This document shows, in pieces, positions 22,691 to 35,429 of a stretch of 64,000 nucleotides of DNA. The position numbers and the translations under genes were made by a program. The DNA is from Cotesia glomerata (lineage: Eukaryota > Arthropoda > Insecta > Hymenoptera > Braconidae). Positions within the stretch are counted from its first letter, which is position 1, and every line of letters begins with the position of its first letter. The notes beneath the pieces are model-generated. The model made no database searches, was not told where the DNA came from, and worked only from the letters and a program-made list of their open reading frames with translations. The stretch is from assembly GCF_020080835.1 (NCBI RefSeq), contig NC_058161.1, positions 434,001 through 498,000 on the forward strand, read 5' to 3'.

Positions 22691-24289
22691 AAAGTTTAAA
22701 ATTTTTATATTGACTTGTATCACTTGTAAAAAATAAACTTGTTTAAAAATTTAAATTTACTTTTTATTTTATAAACTCTAAAATTTAATTAAAAAAAATT
22801 GGCTTGGTTTAATTAATTTTTCTCTCAATCATATCCATAAAAAATTACAAATCTGTTTAAAAAAAAAGTTAATAATTTAAATTTAATTTTTAAATAATAA
22901 AAAAAGTAGTTTTATTATATAAAAGTTCAAACTAAATTAAAAAAATTAAAAATCGAAGGAAATCCGTGATTAAATTGTGACTTGAGTGTATTTCTCGGAA
23001 CTATAAAAGGCAAAGAATAAAATAAAATAAAATAAAATCTAAACTCTAAAATATATTAAAAATAAAATGGGATGAATGCCGTGAGTATTGAATTTTCCCC
23101 GAAAGCAGAAAAGCAGCGACTGGGTTGGCAATATCAATAAGATTGCGGTAATTCACCCTCGCGCGATTACGTCGCTCGTTCACCATTATCGAATTTATTA
23201 TCAATTTCGGGTGAAGGGTGATTTGGTGAGGATTCAACAGCCAACAGCCACCAGCCACCAGCCACCAGCCAAGAGCCTTCGCCCCCAAGACTGACTCCAT
23301 TCTGTCATCATCATCTTCAACTTAAGCCCGAGTCTTCGTACGAATGGCTGCTCCCATTTCCGTCCTTCTCAAATCCAATGAAAGAAAAGTTGATAAGAGT
23401 GACTGCTCTATATCGATGCATTTATCCTCCATATCTGTCCCCAAGCTCTGTTCCCAGAGATAGTCAGTAAGAATAAAAGCCCTCTACTTCTCTAATACTA
23501 TTAAATTTCCGGCGAGCGCTTCCACCCTTGCAGAACCTAAAACCCTCCACATACGAGCCCCCGTTCTCCATTTCGGCTCACATACTACCGCTCAATCCAT
23601 TCGCCGTCGAATAGTTTATAATTTCAGTCTGCAGACGAGGAAAATATCACTTTTCTTTGTTCAAAGTAGTCAGGAATCTTTTTAGTCAGACGCTAATTTT
23701 TTTTTATTTTTAATAAATTTATTTTAATTTTAATTCTTTAATTTATTTTTTGTTTTAAAAAAATTCTAATGTTAAAAATTCTGTGAAATTTAAAAGAAAA
23801 AAATGTCTTAATCTTTTTATTTTTAGTTGAAGTTTTTTTTCAATATTATTTACGACTTAAAAACTTTTAATTACTAAAAGAATTTTTTTTTTTTTCGGTA
23901 AAACAATTATTTTAGGTTTGTTACAGCTTTTTAATAGACCAATAAGTAACAAAGTTTATTTGTTGGCTGTTTTTAAATTACTTAATTCTAAAAACTCTAT
24001 TAAATTTTTTTTTATTTGAAATTAGGCTTATAATACCCAAAATAAAGCTATTAAGCTTCCACAGTAAAAATATGAAGTGTTTATTTTAAAATTAATTTTT
24101 TTAATGTTTAATATTAACAAATTGCTTTAAAAAAAATTAACTAATGTAAAAAACAATTTAAAAGCTTAATTTCAATAAAATAAATTTTTTTAAGCAAAAA
24201 AAATTTTTTCTGCTTAAATCAAACCGATAAAATTCTTTAAATTAATTATTTATCTTTTAGACCAATTAAATTTTTTTAATAAGCATTTT
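22691..24289. other. Gene-free stretch
   Basis: A GC-richer island at about 23040-23650 contains a small (CAGCCAC)n repeat at 23237-23270. The rest is AT-rich. No supported gene. Confidence 0.45.
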
Positions 24290-25190
24290 TTAGCCTAAAA
24301 TTTCTCTAAAAAATCGTAAAAATACTTTAGAGGTTTCAATTAAATTAAATAGAGAATTTTTACCCCAAAAAAGTCTTTAAATTCATTATTTAAGTCCATA
24401 ATTTATTTTTTAAACCAAATAAATTTTTTAATAAATATTTATTAGCCTAAAATTTCTCCAAAAAATATTAATAATGCTTTATATGTTTTAATTAAATTAA
24501 ATAGATAATTTTTACCCCCAAAAATTTTTTTAATTAATTATTTAAGTCAATAATTTATTTTTTAAACCTAAAATTTCTCTCAAAAATAATAAAAATAATT
24601 TAGGGGTCTTAATTAAATTAAATAGAGAATTTTTACCCCAAAAAAGTCTTTAAATTCATAATTTATTTTTTAAACCAAATAAATTTTTTAATAAATATTT
24701 ATTAGCTTAAAATTTCTCCAAAAAATATTAATAATGCTTTATATGTTTTAATTAAATTAAATAGATAATTTTCACCCCCAAAAATTCTTTAAATTAATTA
24801 TTTAAGTCAATAATTTATTTTTTAAACCTAAAATTTCTCTCAAAAATAATAAAAATAATTTAGGGGTCTTAATTAAATTTAATAGATAATTTTTACCCCA
24901 AAATTTCTTTAAATTAATTATTTAAGTCCATAATTTATCTTTTAAACCAATTCAATTTTTTAATAAATATTTATTAGCTTAAAATTTCTCCAAAAAATAT
25001 TAATAATGCTTTATATGTTTTAATTAAATTTAATAGATAATTTTTACCCCAAAATTTCTTTAAATTAATTATTTAAGTCCATAATTTATCTTTTAAACCA
25101 ATTCAATTTTTTAAAAAGCACTTTTTAGCCCAAAATTTCTCTAAAAAATATTAATAATGCTTTATATGTCTCAATTAAATTAATTTTTAC
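24290..25190. repeat. AT-rich satellite-like array, about 130 bp monomer in alternating order
   Basis: AAAATTTCTC(C/T)AAAAAATA followed by an AATTAAATTAAATAG segment and TTTTTACCCCAAAA recurs about seven times. Two variants (GCTTTATATGTTTTAATT and ATTTAGGGGTCTTAATT) alternate, giving a higher-order period of about 260 bp. Confidence 0.85.
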
Positions 25191-26229
25191 CCCAAAAAAG
25201 TGTCTTATTTTCCTGGAAATTTTCTCTTAAGCTAAGCACACTAAAAAATCACGAAAAAAAAAGCAATACCTTAAGAACACAATATATTACCAAGAGATTT
25301 GATCCAGGCTGAGGAAAAAACAAAGCCTCTCATCCCTCCGGAGCATATTGTTTATTATTCCCTGTTTCGCTTAGCATATTCGCATTAAAAATCTCTTCTT
25401 ATTAAAGAGACTTATACGACTGATACTGTGGTGGATTCTTGGGAGTAAGAGCGCGTGATCGGGACCGGGAATAAGCCGAACATTAAAAAAATCTTAGGGG
25501 TGTAGAAGCCGAAGCCTCTCCGGAGGAAAAAGGCGGATTCTCGGAAGCTAAGGGACTTGGTCCGTGCAGCAAAAAAAGAGGACAATGCACCGAGGGTTGT
25601 GATTCAAATGCACCCGGAGAGGATTGGCGCGTCAAGGGGTGATGGGCGTGGCGAAGCTTTATCATTTAGCTTTTATATACAACTATGTAGACATAAACTC
25701 TTGGAGCTCCCCTACTGGATTTTCCTCTTATTGCGCCATCTTCCTCCGTTCCTTATGTATTCATTCGTCTGGCTCTATTCTCTGTTCTCGGTCCTCGTTT
25801 AAAGGAATAACAGCTACAGCTCGCGGGTTATTTTTTGCCTCAACCCCCACTCGGCCTCCGCACTGCTCCGGCCCCTCATTCGCGCCTGGATCTTTATCTT
25901 TCCCCTTTACTTTGCTTTACTTATATTCTCCCAATCCTGATCTCAGTCCCCGATCCTCCACGCCATCCCCGTCCTTATTTGCCAGTCCAAAACGAGTTAC
26001 GAATTTATATTACGACCTCAATGTGCAATAATCTCCGAGGGCTTTACTGAGGATTATATCAAGCGAATGTCACTAACAAAGAGCTTGCTTTTTATTTTTA
26101 TTTATTAATCAGGCATTATTGATAAATTACTCTAGTCCTTATTTTTTTTATTTAAGCTTAAGGAAAATTTATCAGCTTATTTTATTTTTAAATTATTTTT
26201 CTAGTTTTAATAATTTTTATTCTTTAAAA
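25191..26229. other. Gene-free GC-richer island
   Basis: GC is raised from about 25300 to 26060. The 135-codon ORF at 25624-26031 (plus) starts with a non-conserved context, has no domain and overlaps ORFs in other frames. I do not call it a gene. Confidence 0.4.
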
Positions 26230-27010
26230 AAAAGTCCATTTAATTTATTCTTTTAACTTTTTAAGTGATAAAAAAATTTAATTGATTTAAGAGATTGATT
26301 TTTAAACAAAGAAGATTATTTTTGAAATATTTTTAAATCAAGTAAAATTTTATAATTCAAGAATTTTTTATTTTTTATAAGTTTATTTTAATTCTTTGAA
26401 TATTGTTTATAAAAAACGTAAAATTGCTGACCAAATTTACTAAAAATTATTTTTTTTTGTTAATAAATTTTATTCTTTAAAAATAACTCCATTTTTTTGG
26501 AGCTTAATGTTTCATCTAATTTTTATTTTTAATTTTTTTAAGTGATAAAAAAATTAAATTGATTTAAAAGACTGATTTTTAAACAATGAAGATTGTTTTT
26601 AAAAAATTTTGTTGCCTTTAATTGTAATAAAATATTTTTTAATCAAGTAGAATTTTATAATTGAAGAATTTTTAATTTTTTATGAGTTTATTTTAATTTT
26701 TTTTTTTATAAAAAACGTAAAATTGCTCACCAAATTTACTAAAAAAAAATTATTTTTTTAGTCAATCGTTTTTATTCTTTAAAAGAAAGTCCTTTTTTTG
26801 GAGCTTAATTTATCATTTAATTTTTTTAAGTGATAAAAAAATTAAATTGATTTAAGAGACTGACTTTTAAACAAAGAATATTATTTTTAAAAAATAATTG
26901 CCTTGAATTAAGCTAAAAAATTTTTTAGTCAAGTAAAATTTTCAATTTTTTATAAGTTTGTTTTAATTTTTTTTATAAAAAACGTAAAATTGCTGGCCAA
27001 ATTTACTAAA
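26230..27010. repeat. AT-rich tandem array, about 285 bp unit, three copies
   Basis: TTTTTAAGTGATAAAAAAATT followed by AAATTGATTTAAGAGA-like and TTTTAAACAAAGAAGATT-like segments recurs at about 26262, 26540 and 26829. Each unit ends with TATAAAAAACGTAAAATTGC. Confidence 0.8.
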
Positions 27011-27276
27011 AAGATTGTTTAAAAAAATTTTAGTCCTTAGTTAAAAAGTATAAAATAATTCAATAAAATTTTAATTAATAATTTGAATTTGATTATTTTT
27101 TTTTTGTCTTAAAAATAATTTAAAAAATTTTTCAGCAATCAAAATAAATATTTATTATATTACCTTTGCTTAAATAAATTCCCCAAATGCCCTTTTTAAT
27201 AAAAAAAATTAATAAATTAAATATTACAAAAGAAATCTTATCAAATTAAAACAAATGGTTGTATATCAGTGAATAA

Positions 27277-27279
<3 letters not shown>

Positions 27280-27344
<65 letters not shown>
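27280..27344. repeat. (TA)n microsatellite
   Basis: A perfect TA dinucleotide run of about 65 bp. Confidence 0.97.
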
Positions 27345-27347
<3 letters not shown>

Positions 27348-28529
27348 TAAAGTTGGTAAGGGCTCTCTTGGATAGCGCTCGTCAGCAATATTAATATTCA
27401 TAATTGTTCACTCCGGTCGAGATCTCGACGAGCTCTAAGCACTACACTAGTGGTAACCGCGGGCCATCATTCGTTAAATATTAAATATTAAATATTAAAT
27501 ATACTCGGTACATAGCTTTAATGTAGAGTAAAGACTCGATGGCTTGCGTATATAATGTACAACATACAAACACATAAATAAATTCTCGAGAGGCGAAATT
27601 ACAAAAAAAAGTCACTAATTAAGCAAACATGGATGAGTTAAAATAATAATTTAATTTTCTAAGCAGATAATTAGAAAAATGTGAGTTAGGTGAGGTGTGG
27701 GGTTGTTTACCTGGATGGATCCAGTGCAGACTGTCTCGTCTGAGTAGCACTTGGATCTATGACACTACACATAACACGAGGCCACTAGAATACGAGGAGA
27801 TTCTCCGCGAAGTTACTACACTCTTGTTATATATTTATATTATTATTATATATTAGAGGTTAGAGGCCTGTTGCGTCTTCTATAGCCGCTAGCTACTTTT
27901 TAATGCATGTCTCGGTAACAATAACACTCGAAATATTTTTAGATCAAGACCAGCGTCTTTGAATTTTTATTGTCTACCTTTAAAAAAAATTTTTCTTTCT
28001 TTAAATTCAATAATTTTGCTAAAATTTAATTTTATAATAAACTTTATTAAATAAATTTTTAATTAATTATTTTGTCATAATTAAAAGTCATAATTTTAAT
28101 AATAAATAATTTTATAAGAAATTTTATCAGATGAATTTTTAATAAATTAATTTCTCATAATTTTAATAATAAATAATTTTATTTAATTAAGAATCTTTAA
28201 AAAAATACATTCAATAAATTTTTTTGATCAAATTAATTTAAATAAATATTTTATTTTGCTCAAAATAAAAAATTTAAACAATTAATAAATTTATTCTTAT
28301 AAATAATTAAAGATTTTTTTAATCTGAATGGATAATTAGTTTATATACTTAAAAGAAATAATTTTAATGATCAATAAATGCATTTAATAATTTATTTTAA
28401 AGAATTTTTAAGCTTAAGCATCTTAAAAAATTCTTAATTCAATTATAAGACCTTTTTTAAAGTAAAAAAAAAAATATTTTTTAGACATAAATTTATTAAA
28501 TAATTAATAATTAAAAAATTGTTACAATA
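27345..28529. other. Gene-free stretch with GC-richer island
   Basis: An island spans about 27350-27920. It includes a (TTAAATA)n run at 27478-27503 and, on the minus strand, a CATCCAGGTAAAC donor-like site near 27710. From 27960 the sequence is AT-rich. No ORF supports a protein. Confidence 0.4.
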
Positions 28530-28768
28530 CACTGATAGAAGGATTTGTTTATAGTTAAAAATATTTGTTAATATTTAACAAATTATTTATTAGAGACACT
28601 TTATAGTCCTTAACAAATATTTCTTGGTATTTAAAAATATTTATTAATATTTAATAAATGAATATTAGGTTTATTAAATACAACCAAATTATTTTAAATA
28701 CTAAGTTTAACATTTGTTTAATACTATTAAAAAATATTTTTTAATACAAATAAATCCTTTTATCAATA
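28530..28768. mobile_element. MITE, CACTGATAG family, diverged copy
   Basis: The left terminal inverted repeat is CACTGATAGAAGGATTT and the right is the diverged AAATCCTTTTATCAATA. It is flanked on both sides by TA, consistent with a 2-bp TA target duplication. Interior arms pair through AATATTTGTTAA-type words. About 239 bp, non-coding. Confidence 0.8.
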
Positions 28769-29179
28769 TAAAAACAAGTACTATAAGTTCTACAAAATAA
28801 TTCTTAAAATCTAATAGCTGAAAAAAAATTTCCCTAAAAATTTACTTATAAACGTTTTTATAACTTTATTTTTATTTTTATGTATACAAAATTTATATAT
28901 GTTAAAGTTTAAGTATTTTGTTTAGTCAGTAAACTCCTGGCCAATTGCAATTATGGATTTGAATAAATATTCTATTAAATGCTAAAAATTTATTCATATA
29001 AATAATTTAAAATTTTCAAACCTAAATGCTTAATAAATTTTTTAATTAATTTATATACTCCAAAAAAATAATTTCAATGATCAATAAATTCATTTAATAA
29101 TTTATTTTTAAGCTTAAGCATCCAAAAAAATTCTTAATTAAATTAAAAAACCGCTTTTAAAGTCAAAAAATTTTAGCCA

Positions 29180-29366
29180 CACTGATAGAAGGATTTCTTA
29201 GCATTTAAGAAGATTTTCTTGTATTTAAGAAATCATTTCTTAGCATTTAAAAAATATTTCTTAAATAATAAAAAATAATTTTTAAATACTAAGAAATGAT
29301 ATTTAAGAAATGATTTCTTAAATACAAAGAAATCTTTTTAAATACTAAGAAATTCTTCTATCAGTG
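29180..29366. mobile_element. MITE, CACTGATAG family
   Basis: Starts CACTGATAGAAGGATTT and ends CTTCTATCAGTG. The interior is a self-complementary set of TTCTTAGCATTTAAGAA-like repeats. It is flanked by CA on both sides, a 2-bp duplication that differs from the TA at the sister copies. About 187 bp. Confidence 0.85.
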
Positions 29367-29528
29367 CATAAATTTATTTAATAATTAATAATTAAAAAAT
29401 TGTTGCAATAAAAAAAGTCGGACCAAAATCAATAACTTCCCTTTAGAGGAAAATTTTCAATTTTCTTATCAGGAAGTTAACAAATATTATTTCTACAAAA
29501 AAAAAAAATTCTTAAAATTTAATAGCTA

Positions 29529-29722
29529 CACTGAAAAAAAAAAAGTTGAATCAAAAGAGAAAAATTCTTGAACCAAGAAAATAATTTTGAAGAGTTTTGA
29601 ATCAATTATAAAATTCACTTAAACTGAGAAAAATTTCTTAGTTTAAGAATTTTCAAACTCAATCCAAAAAAATGAAATTTTTCAAAATTATTTACTTGAT
29701 TCCAGTAAATTTTTTTTCTGTG
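29529..29722. mobile_element. MITE, CACTGAAAAA family
   Basis: The ends are CACTGAAAAAAA and TTTTTTTTCTGTG, flanked by TA on both sides. Internal inverted words (AGTTGAATCAAAAG against TTGATTCCAG; AAATTTCTTAGTTTAAG near the centre) give a hairpin of about 194 bp. It differs in sequence from the CACTGATAG family but shares the CACTG start and TA flanks. Confidence 0.65.
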
Positions 29723-30039
29723 TAGAAAAAAATTTTCCCTAAAAATCTCCCAAAGAAAGGCTTAAAAAAGTCGCAGTATTGGACACTTAAAAAAAAAAAA
29801 AACCATCTGTTTGTAATTCAAAATTACATATTGCGATAAACATCGCACTCACACCATTAAAAACTAGGCAGTAGAAAGTAACAGCACCTGGTGATACATA
29901 ATCGTGTATATATTGACACAAAGTATTTTTAAAAGTGTCTTTTTATATAATAATATACAATAACAATAACTATCCTGTGAAAGATCGACAGGACAATAAC
30001 CAGCGGAACAATAACAAGAGACTAGTGTTATGTCGGGAG

Positions 30040-30690
30040 ACGGGTCTATTAGGACTTACGGGAAGATATTTACCATTACTGTGAGCGAGTGGTGATGATT
30101 GGAGCTTGTAGCAGTCCAGGATCTCTGGTGAGTCCTTTTAACGAGATCGTGACTATTGAGCTAGAATTTGGAGACTGCCCAGAGGCGTCTAATCCAGAAC
30201 GGAACGCGTTGTCTCTGAATATGGCCAATCTGGAGAGACGCCTCGCTTATATTGCCCGGCTTGGACTGAAACGTCGAAACTGATAGTGATAATAGTGGAT
30301 TATATCGTGATTTCGTGATTGCGTCCTGTCGAGCTTGGCCAATATACTAGACGTGCTCAAACCGACATTTGACATTCTACCAGCGACAAATAGAGCCAAT
30401 TCGGTAGCAGTTAACTGAACGCGACGTCGATATATATGTACGTCTGTTTCGTCGGGAATAATTATCCCAGAATGAGGAAGGAGCAGATGGAAATTCGCGT
30501 TAGTAAAAAGCTCCGTAATATTGGGGAGAAAATTGCCGTAATCGGTGAAATACATGTAATGGCGCCAGACGGTGCCAAGTACGAGTCACAGCTTCTCTTC
30601 CAGCTCTTAGCTCGTTATTGTGATATGACGGGTGTCGATCTTCCCGCTTTACTTCATGTAAAAATAAGAGAAATTTTTACCTATGTATAA
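30040..30690 (+). other. GC-richer island with small ORFs, possible unannotated exon (unrecognised)
   Basis: A 650-bp island of clearly higher GC than its surroundings. On the plus strand, ATG at 30472 opens 72 codons ending at 30690, beginning MRKEQMEIRVSKKL and containing GEIHVMAPDGAK and QLLFQLLARYCD. The composition is protein-like but I recognise no family. A 102-codon minus-strand ORF (30555-30247) partly overlaps it. This could be a small gene, a relic, or a conserved non-coding element. I cannot decide from sequence alone. Confidence 0.2.
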
Positions 30691-30909
30691 TAATTTAAAG
30701 GAAAAAGTTCGGAGATGATGTGCGAGCTTCTAGATTACTTTTGTTATAACTTAAGGGAGATACTTCTCGGTGTTGTATTATAAAGTTTAATATTTAATGA
30801 GGCCGCTGTCGCGGCTCGCGATCGCGTGGATCCTTTGGATTGTATGTATTATGTCGAAATCCAGCTGAGGACTCTTCGTCATTAAATTTACAGAGTCAGA
30901 TGTATCAAT

Positions 30910-31750
30910 TTCAATAACAGAGACAAAACACCCTCATTTTTATTTGTAAGGCTTTTTTTTATGGTTTTACTTTTTTTTAAGTTATTTATTTAACAAAATT
31001 TTTTTAAAAATTTTTTAGAGATAAAAATTATGATAAATTTTTTTTATTCTCATACATTTATACTTGCTTAATTAATATTATTTACTGTAAGGCCCTTAAG
31101 GAGCTTTTTCAGGGTCTAAATTGTTAAAAATATTTAAATAAAAAAAATAAAAAATAATATAGCCGTCAAAAATTTTTATTTTTATTTGTAAAGGCTTTTT
31201 TTATGGTTTTACTTTTTATATTAATTTTTTTTTTTTTTTATTATTAATTTAACAAAATTTTATTAAAAAACTTTTTTAGAGATAAAATTAATTATTAAAA
31301 ATTGTAATAAATTTTTTTTGTATTCTCATACATTTATTCTTACTTAATTAAGATTATTTTTATAAGATTAACTACTGTGTAAGATTTTTATGAAGCTTTT
31401 TCAGGGTCTAAATTGTTAAAAATAAATAAATAAATAAAATAAAAAATACTATACCCGTAAAAAAAATTTTACAGAGACAAAACACCCTCATTTTTATTTA
31501 TAAAGGCTTTTTTTATGGTTTAACTTTTTAAATTTATTTTTTTTAAGTTATTTATTTAACAAAATTTCTAAAAAAATTTTTTAGAGATAAAAATTATAAT
31601 AAAACTTTTTTTTATTCCCATACATTTATACTTGCTTAATTAAGATTATTTTTATAAGAAAGACCCTTAAAGAGCTTTAACTTCAGAGTCTAAATTCAGA
31701 GTTAAAAATAAATAAATGAATAAAATAAAAAATAATATAGCCATAAAAAA
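30910..31750. repeat. AT-rich tandem array, about 285 bp unit, three copies
   Basis: CACCCTCATTTTTATTT and TTTTTTTATGGTTTTACTTT recur from about 30930, 31180 and 31480 (first word lost in the second copy). Each is followed by AACAAAATTT, TTTTTTAGAGATAAAA, ATTCTCATACATTTAT and AGCTTTTTCAGGGTCTAAATT. Confidence 0.85.
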
Positions 31751-34700
31751 TTTTTTACGGCAATAAAGACAGATATTATAATTTTTTTATTGCTTAAAAA
31801 ATTTCTAATTCATATTTAATTAAAATAAAATGAAATTTTTATTTAATAATTTTAATAAATAAAAATTTTAAAAAGCTTGTCATTTAAATTAAAAAATAAT
31901 GATAATAAAATAAAAAACTGCAATTAAAATAAAGTAAACAAAGCTAAGACTGTAATTTATTGAGCGAATTTAATTTATAAGAGTTGTAGACTGAGGGCAG
32001 CACGTCCGGAATTACCGACCTCGACGTAACTGCCATCTCTGTCAAAGCTCACCAACTGCGCAAACATCCCCCTAATTACCCCAGACAGTACAAATAAAAT
32101 AACAAAACTTACTCGTTTAAATTTTAAAAATAAAATAATAAATAATTGAAATAAAATGAAGATTTAATTTAAATAGTTAAATTGTTAAATGGGATAATAA
32201 TAGACAACACAGTACGGTGCAGTTATGGGATGAGAAACACTCGAAAACTCTCATCAGGCATCACCATCGCTGACCAATTGTCCTTACCTTCATTTGGATC
32301 CTCCTAAGTCCTAAGTCCTAAGTCTAGTCTGATGAGATTAAGAGAAAAGAACACCAGTTAGCAGCGATGACTGGTGCTTTTTCGAGAGCCTCGAATTATC
32401 TTGTCTCGAGACAAGACAAGAGCCAAGTGCGTGGGTGGTCTTATCACGCAGTAAAAGGGAAAAGTCATTTTAATTATAATTGTCAATATAATTGTAGTAA
32501 TTTTATTATTTTAATATTTCAAATTATTTAAATATTGAACCCTCTATTTACCATTTATGGAAAAAACATTAAATTAAAATTTATGTCAGCATAATTTGGC
32601 CCTCAGTGCAACCGAGGATTTATTATTGAAGAGATTAGATTGAATGAATAAATCCGCCTTCGGAACTCGATTCGGTTCATTATCGAATAGAGTAAGAGTG
32701 TAACAGTGAGGATACTTAGGATTAATCAGTACTGTAATTTAATTTAACGTCCGAATTGAGTATTTTCGCTTACAAAGAACTGCCAAGAGTATTACCGGGC
32801 GTTTAAGTTCCAGCGCTGAGACACAGACAAGAAAAACGCCGAGAGTATAGACTTGAATTAAGAACCGATCCGAGTTTTGGGTTATTTAAGGGGGATTAAG
32901 TTCGGAGATCTCGGCAATAATTTTCAATTATTTTTTTATTTAAAACACTCTTTATTAAATTCAAGATTTTTTATTAATGTGAGTTGAAATTTTATTTCAA
33001 TTGAATATAATATTGTTATTTTTTATGCTGACTTTATTTTAAGTAGAAATATTAATAAATAACTTTAAAAAAGAATATGTCTTTTTTTTTAGATTTTAAT
33101 TCATTTTTAGAATAATAATTTGATTAATTTATTTTACATTTAATTTAATTCCAATAATTTTTTTAATATTTTGAGAAATCATTGATTTTGTTACTTATTT
33201 ATATTTTTACTTAATAAAAATAAATTATTTTATTATAATATTATGAAAAGCTACAAGATTAATAGAAAAGTCAAAAAGATTTTAATGTAATAATCTAATA
33301 ATTAATTTTTTAGAAAAATTGTTAAAATTCCTTAATGTTAAACTGAAAATATATTAATTACAGTGAAAAAAAAATTAATTTGATTAAAAATAACAATTCT
33401 CAAAGCCAAAAAAATCGTTTTAAAGTATTTTGTTATCATGAATTAAATAGAAAAAATTTTTAAATCAAATAAAATTAACTAAAATTTCTAAGATTAATAA
33501 TTTTTCTACTTTATTAAAGATCAAAAAATTTCTTAGAATGATTCTCATCATTTTATGCCCATTAAATTAATTTATTTTAATTTTACGCTTATTAATACAT
33601 TAAAATACCTTAAAAACATTATTTTTATTATTTTATAACAATAATAATCAATCAAATTGATTAAAAATCAATTATTTTAAACTAAAAAATTTCATTTTTA
33701 AGAGTTTAATTATTTTTAAGAGACTAAATAAATTCTTCGTAAGAAATTATTCTTGTTTTAAATTAATTTTACTTAATCCAAGAATTTTTCTGTTTAAAAA
33801 TTTAACTAATAAATATTTCTTAGCTTAAATAAATCAAAATTTATCCAAAAAATTTTTTATTCGATAAAAACAAAAATTTATTTTGAGGAATTTTTTATTT
33901 TAAGAATTTTCTCACCTACAAAATTAACATATCCAAGAAAAAAAAAGTTTCCACCATATTTACAAACTCAACCAGCTGTAACAGTAGAGGAAACAATTAC
34001 CACCTGAAGTGGCTGCTGTCCGTCAGTTACCGAGCATTTACAAGTAAACCCACCTGAAAATCCCCAAAAATGAGATAAAACTCACATCGTCACGGCTGAC
34101 GACCAGACATCCGGCGAATAACGGATTTTAATGGCGTATAAATTCGACAGAGGAAAAATACCGAGTACTCCAGAGGATTTGAGCTTTAAAAGGGGTAAAC
34201 ACATTCGGCCCTCAAGACTTAAGTCGTCATCTGGAGCTGTAAGCCGAAAGTGCGCCTCCGCATCTCGGATTGTCTGGGATATCATTCAATGCGTGAATGC
34301 TTCTTCAGATATTAAATACTTAACTTGACACTTTGCACGCATAATAGCAAAAGATATTACTGAAAATAAAAGCTCCTTTGTCGTAATTTTCCTCCCCCTC
34401 CTTCTCCAGAAGACGGCTTTTGCATCAAGATGCATCTGGCTCGAATTTTTATCAGAATCATAAAAGAAAATTTGTTGTTGTTATTTTCGTTTCACTTGAT
34501 TTTAGAATTCGCGACTTGCGTGCTCATGTGCTGGTGAAAAGTCATCAAGAAAAATAGTGTTTACGTTAATGGATCCATCCTGGTTGTATTCACTTTTAGT
34601 GAAACCCATTATTCCCCGATGATGCACTACTACTTTTGTGCATTATAAATATTTTCCGTCTTCAGTATATTCTAGAGCTTCTTTAAATTTATTATATGCA

Positions 34701-35308
34701 TAGCTTGAGATATATTATTCATATCTTATGTGCAGTGTACACCTCTCTGATTATCATTATGATGATAGGTGATAATATTTGCACGATAATCTCTCGAGTC
34801 TCGGCTCTAAACTCAAGATCAACATTGAGTAAACAAACGACAACGAATGATGATGGACTAAAATTATTTTTAATTTATGCGTTAAATATCTAAATTCAAA
34901 ATTAATTTGGAAAGTTTAATTGACAAAATTAACAAGATTAATAGGAGTAATAATTATAATAAGGGACTTAACTGTGCTAGTGAGAATGGAGACCCAGCAA
35001 TTATGCCGAGAAAATAAGGAAGTTAAGGGAGAAAAAATTTGGAGGTTTTTAATGAATAGGAGTTATCACTAATTTTGGAAATCCAAAATACCCTTCTTCC
35101 TTCTGCCTCCTTGTTCTCTACTTGGCCAAGACACCACTATAACTACTGCAGGATAGTATAATGTGCTGTGAGGATGTCGATGTGTGCATTAGACGTATCT
35201 ATCATTTGGAATTGCCGGTGTCCAAAAACAGACTCTAACACTTGGGACAGAAGGCTCGAATTCGCGGGCCAAGGCTTAAGGGTGAGTTATAAATCGATTT
35301 GCGCTCCG
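31751..35308. other. Gene-free upstream region of Vsx
   Basis: Alternating AT-rich blocks and GC-richer islands (about 31960-32460, 32590-32900, 33960-34330 and 34990-35400). It includes a (TCCTAAG)n microsatellite at 32302-32328 and a degenerate CAGTGAAAAAAAA-type hairpin remnant around 33360-33760. No coding sequence is supported. Confidence 0.45.
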
Positions 35309-35344
35309 GCCAATGAGGGTTGCAAGTGCTAAGCTCTCATTGGC
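35309..35344. promoter_or_regulatory. Inverted pair of CCAAT boxes
   Basis: GCCAATGAG at 35309-35317 and its perfect reverse complement CTCATTGGC at 35336-35344 are separated by 18 bp. The 9-bp arms are identical in sequence and inverted, in a GC-richer island about 1.3 kb upstream of the proposed Vsx start. A TATAAAT word lies at 35288. Paired CCAAT elements are typical NF-Y targets, but the function here is inferred. Confidence 0.4.
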
Positions 35345-35429
35345 TCCAGGCCAGGCCACTCCCATGGTAGTTTGCGCGGTGAGAGGCGACGAGTACGTTT
35401 CACACTGTACAAAATATTTTTACGGTCTT

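Noticed and set aside
25624..26031. 135-codon plus-strand ORF
   Set aside because: No domain, overlapping ORFs in another frame, and no splice or promoter context. Consistent with chance in a GC-richer island.
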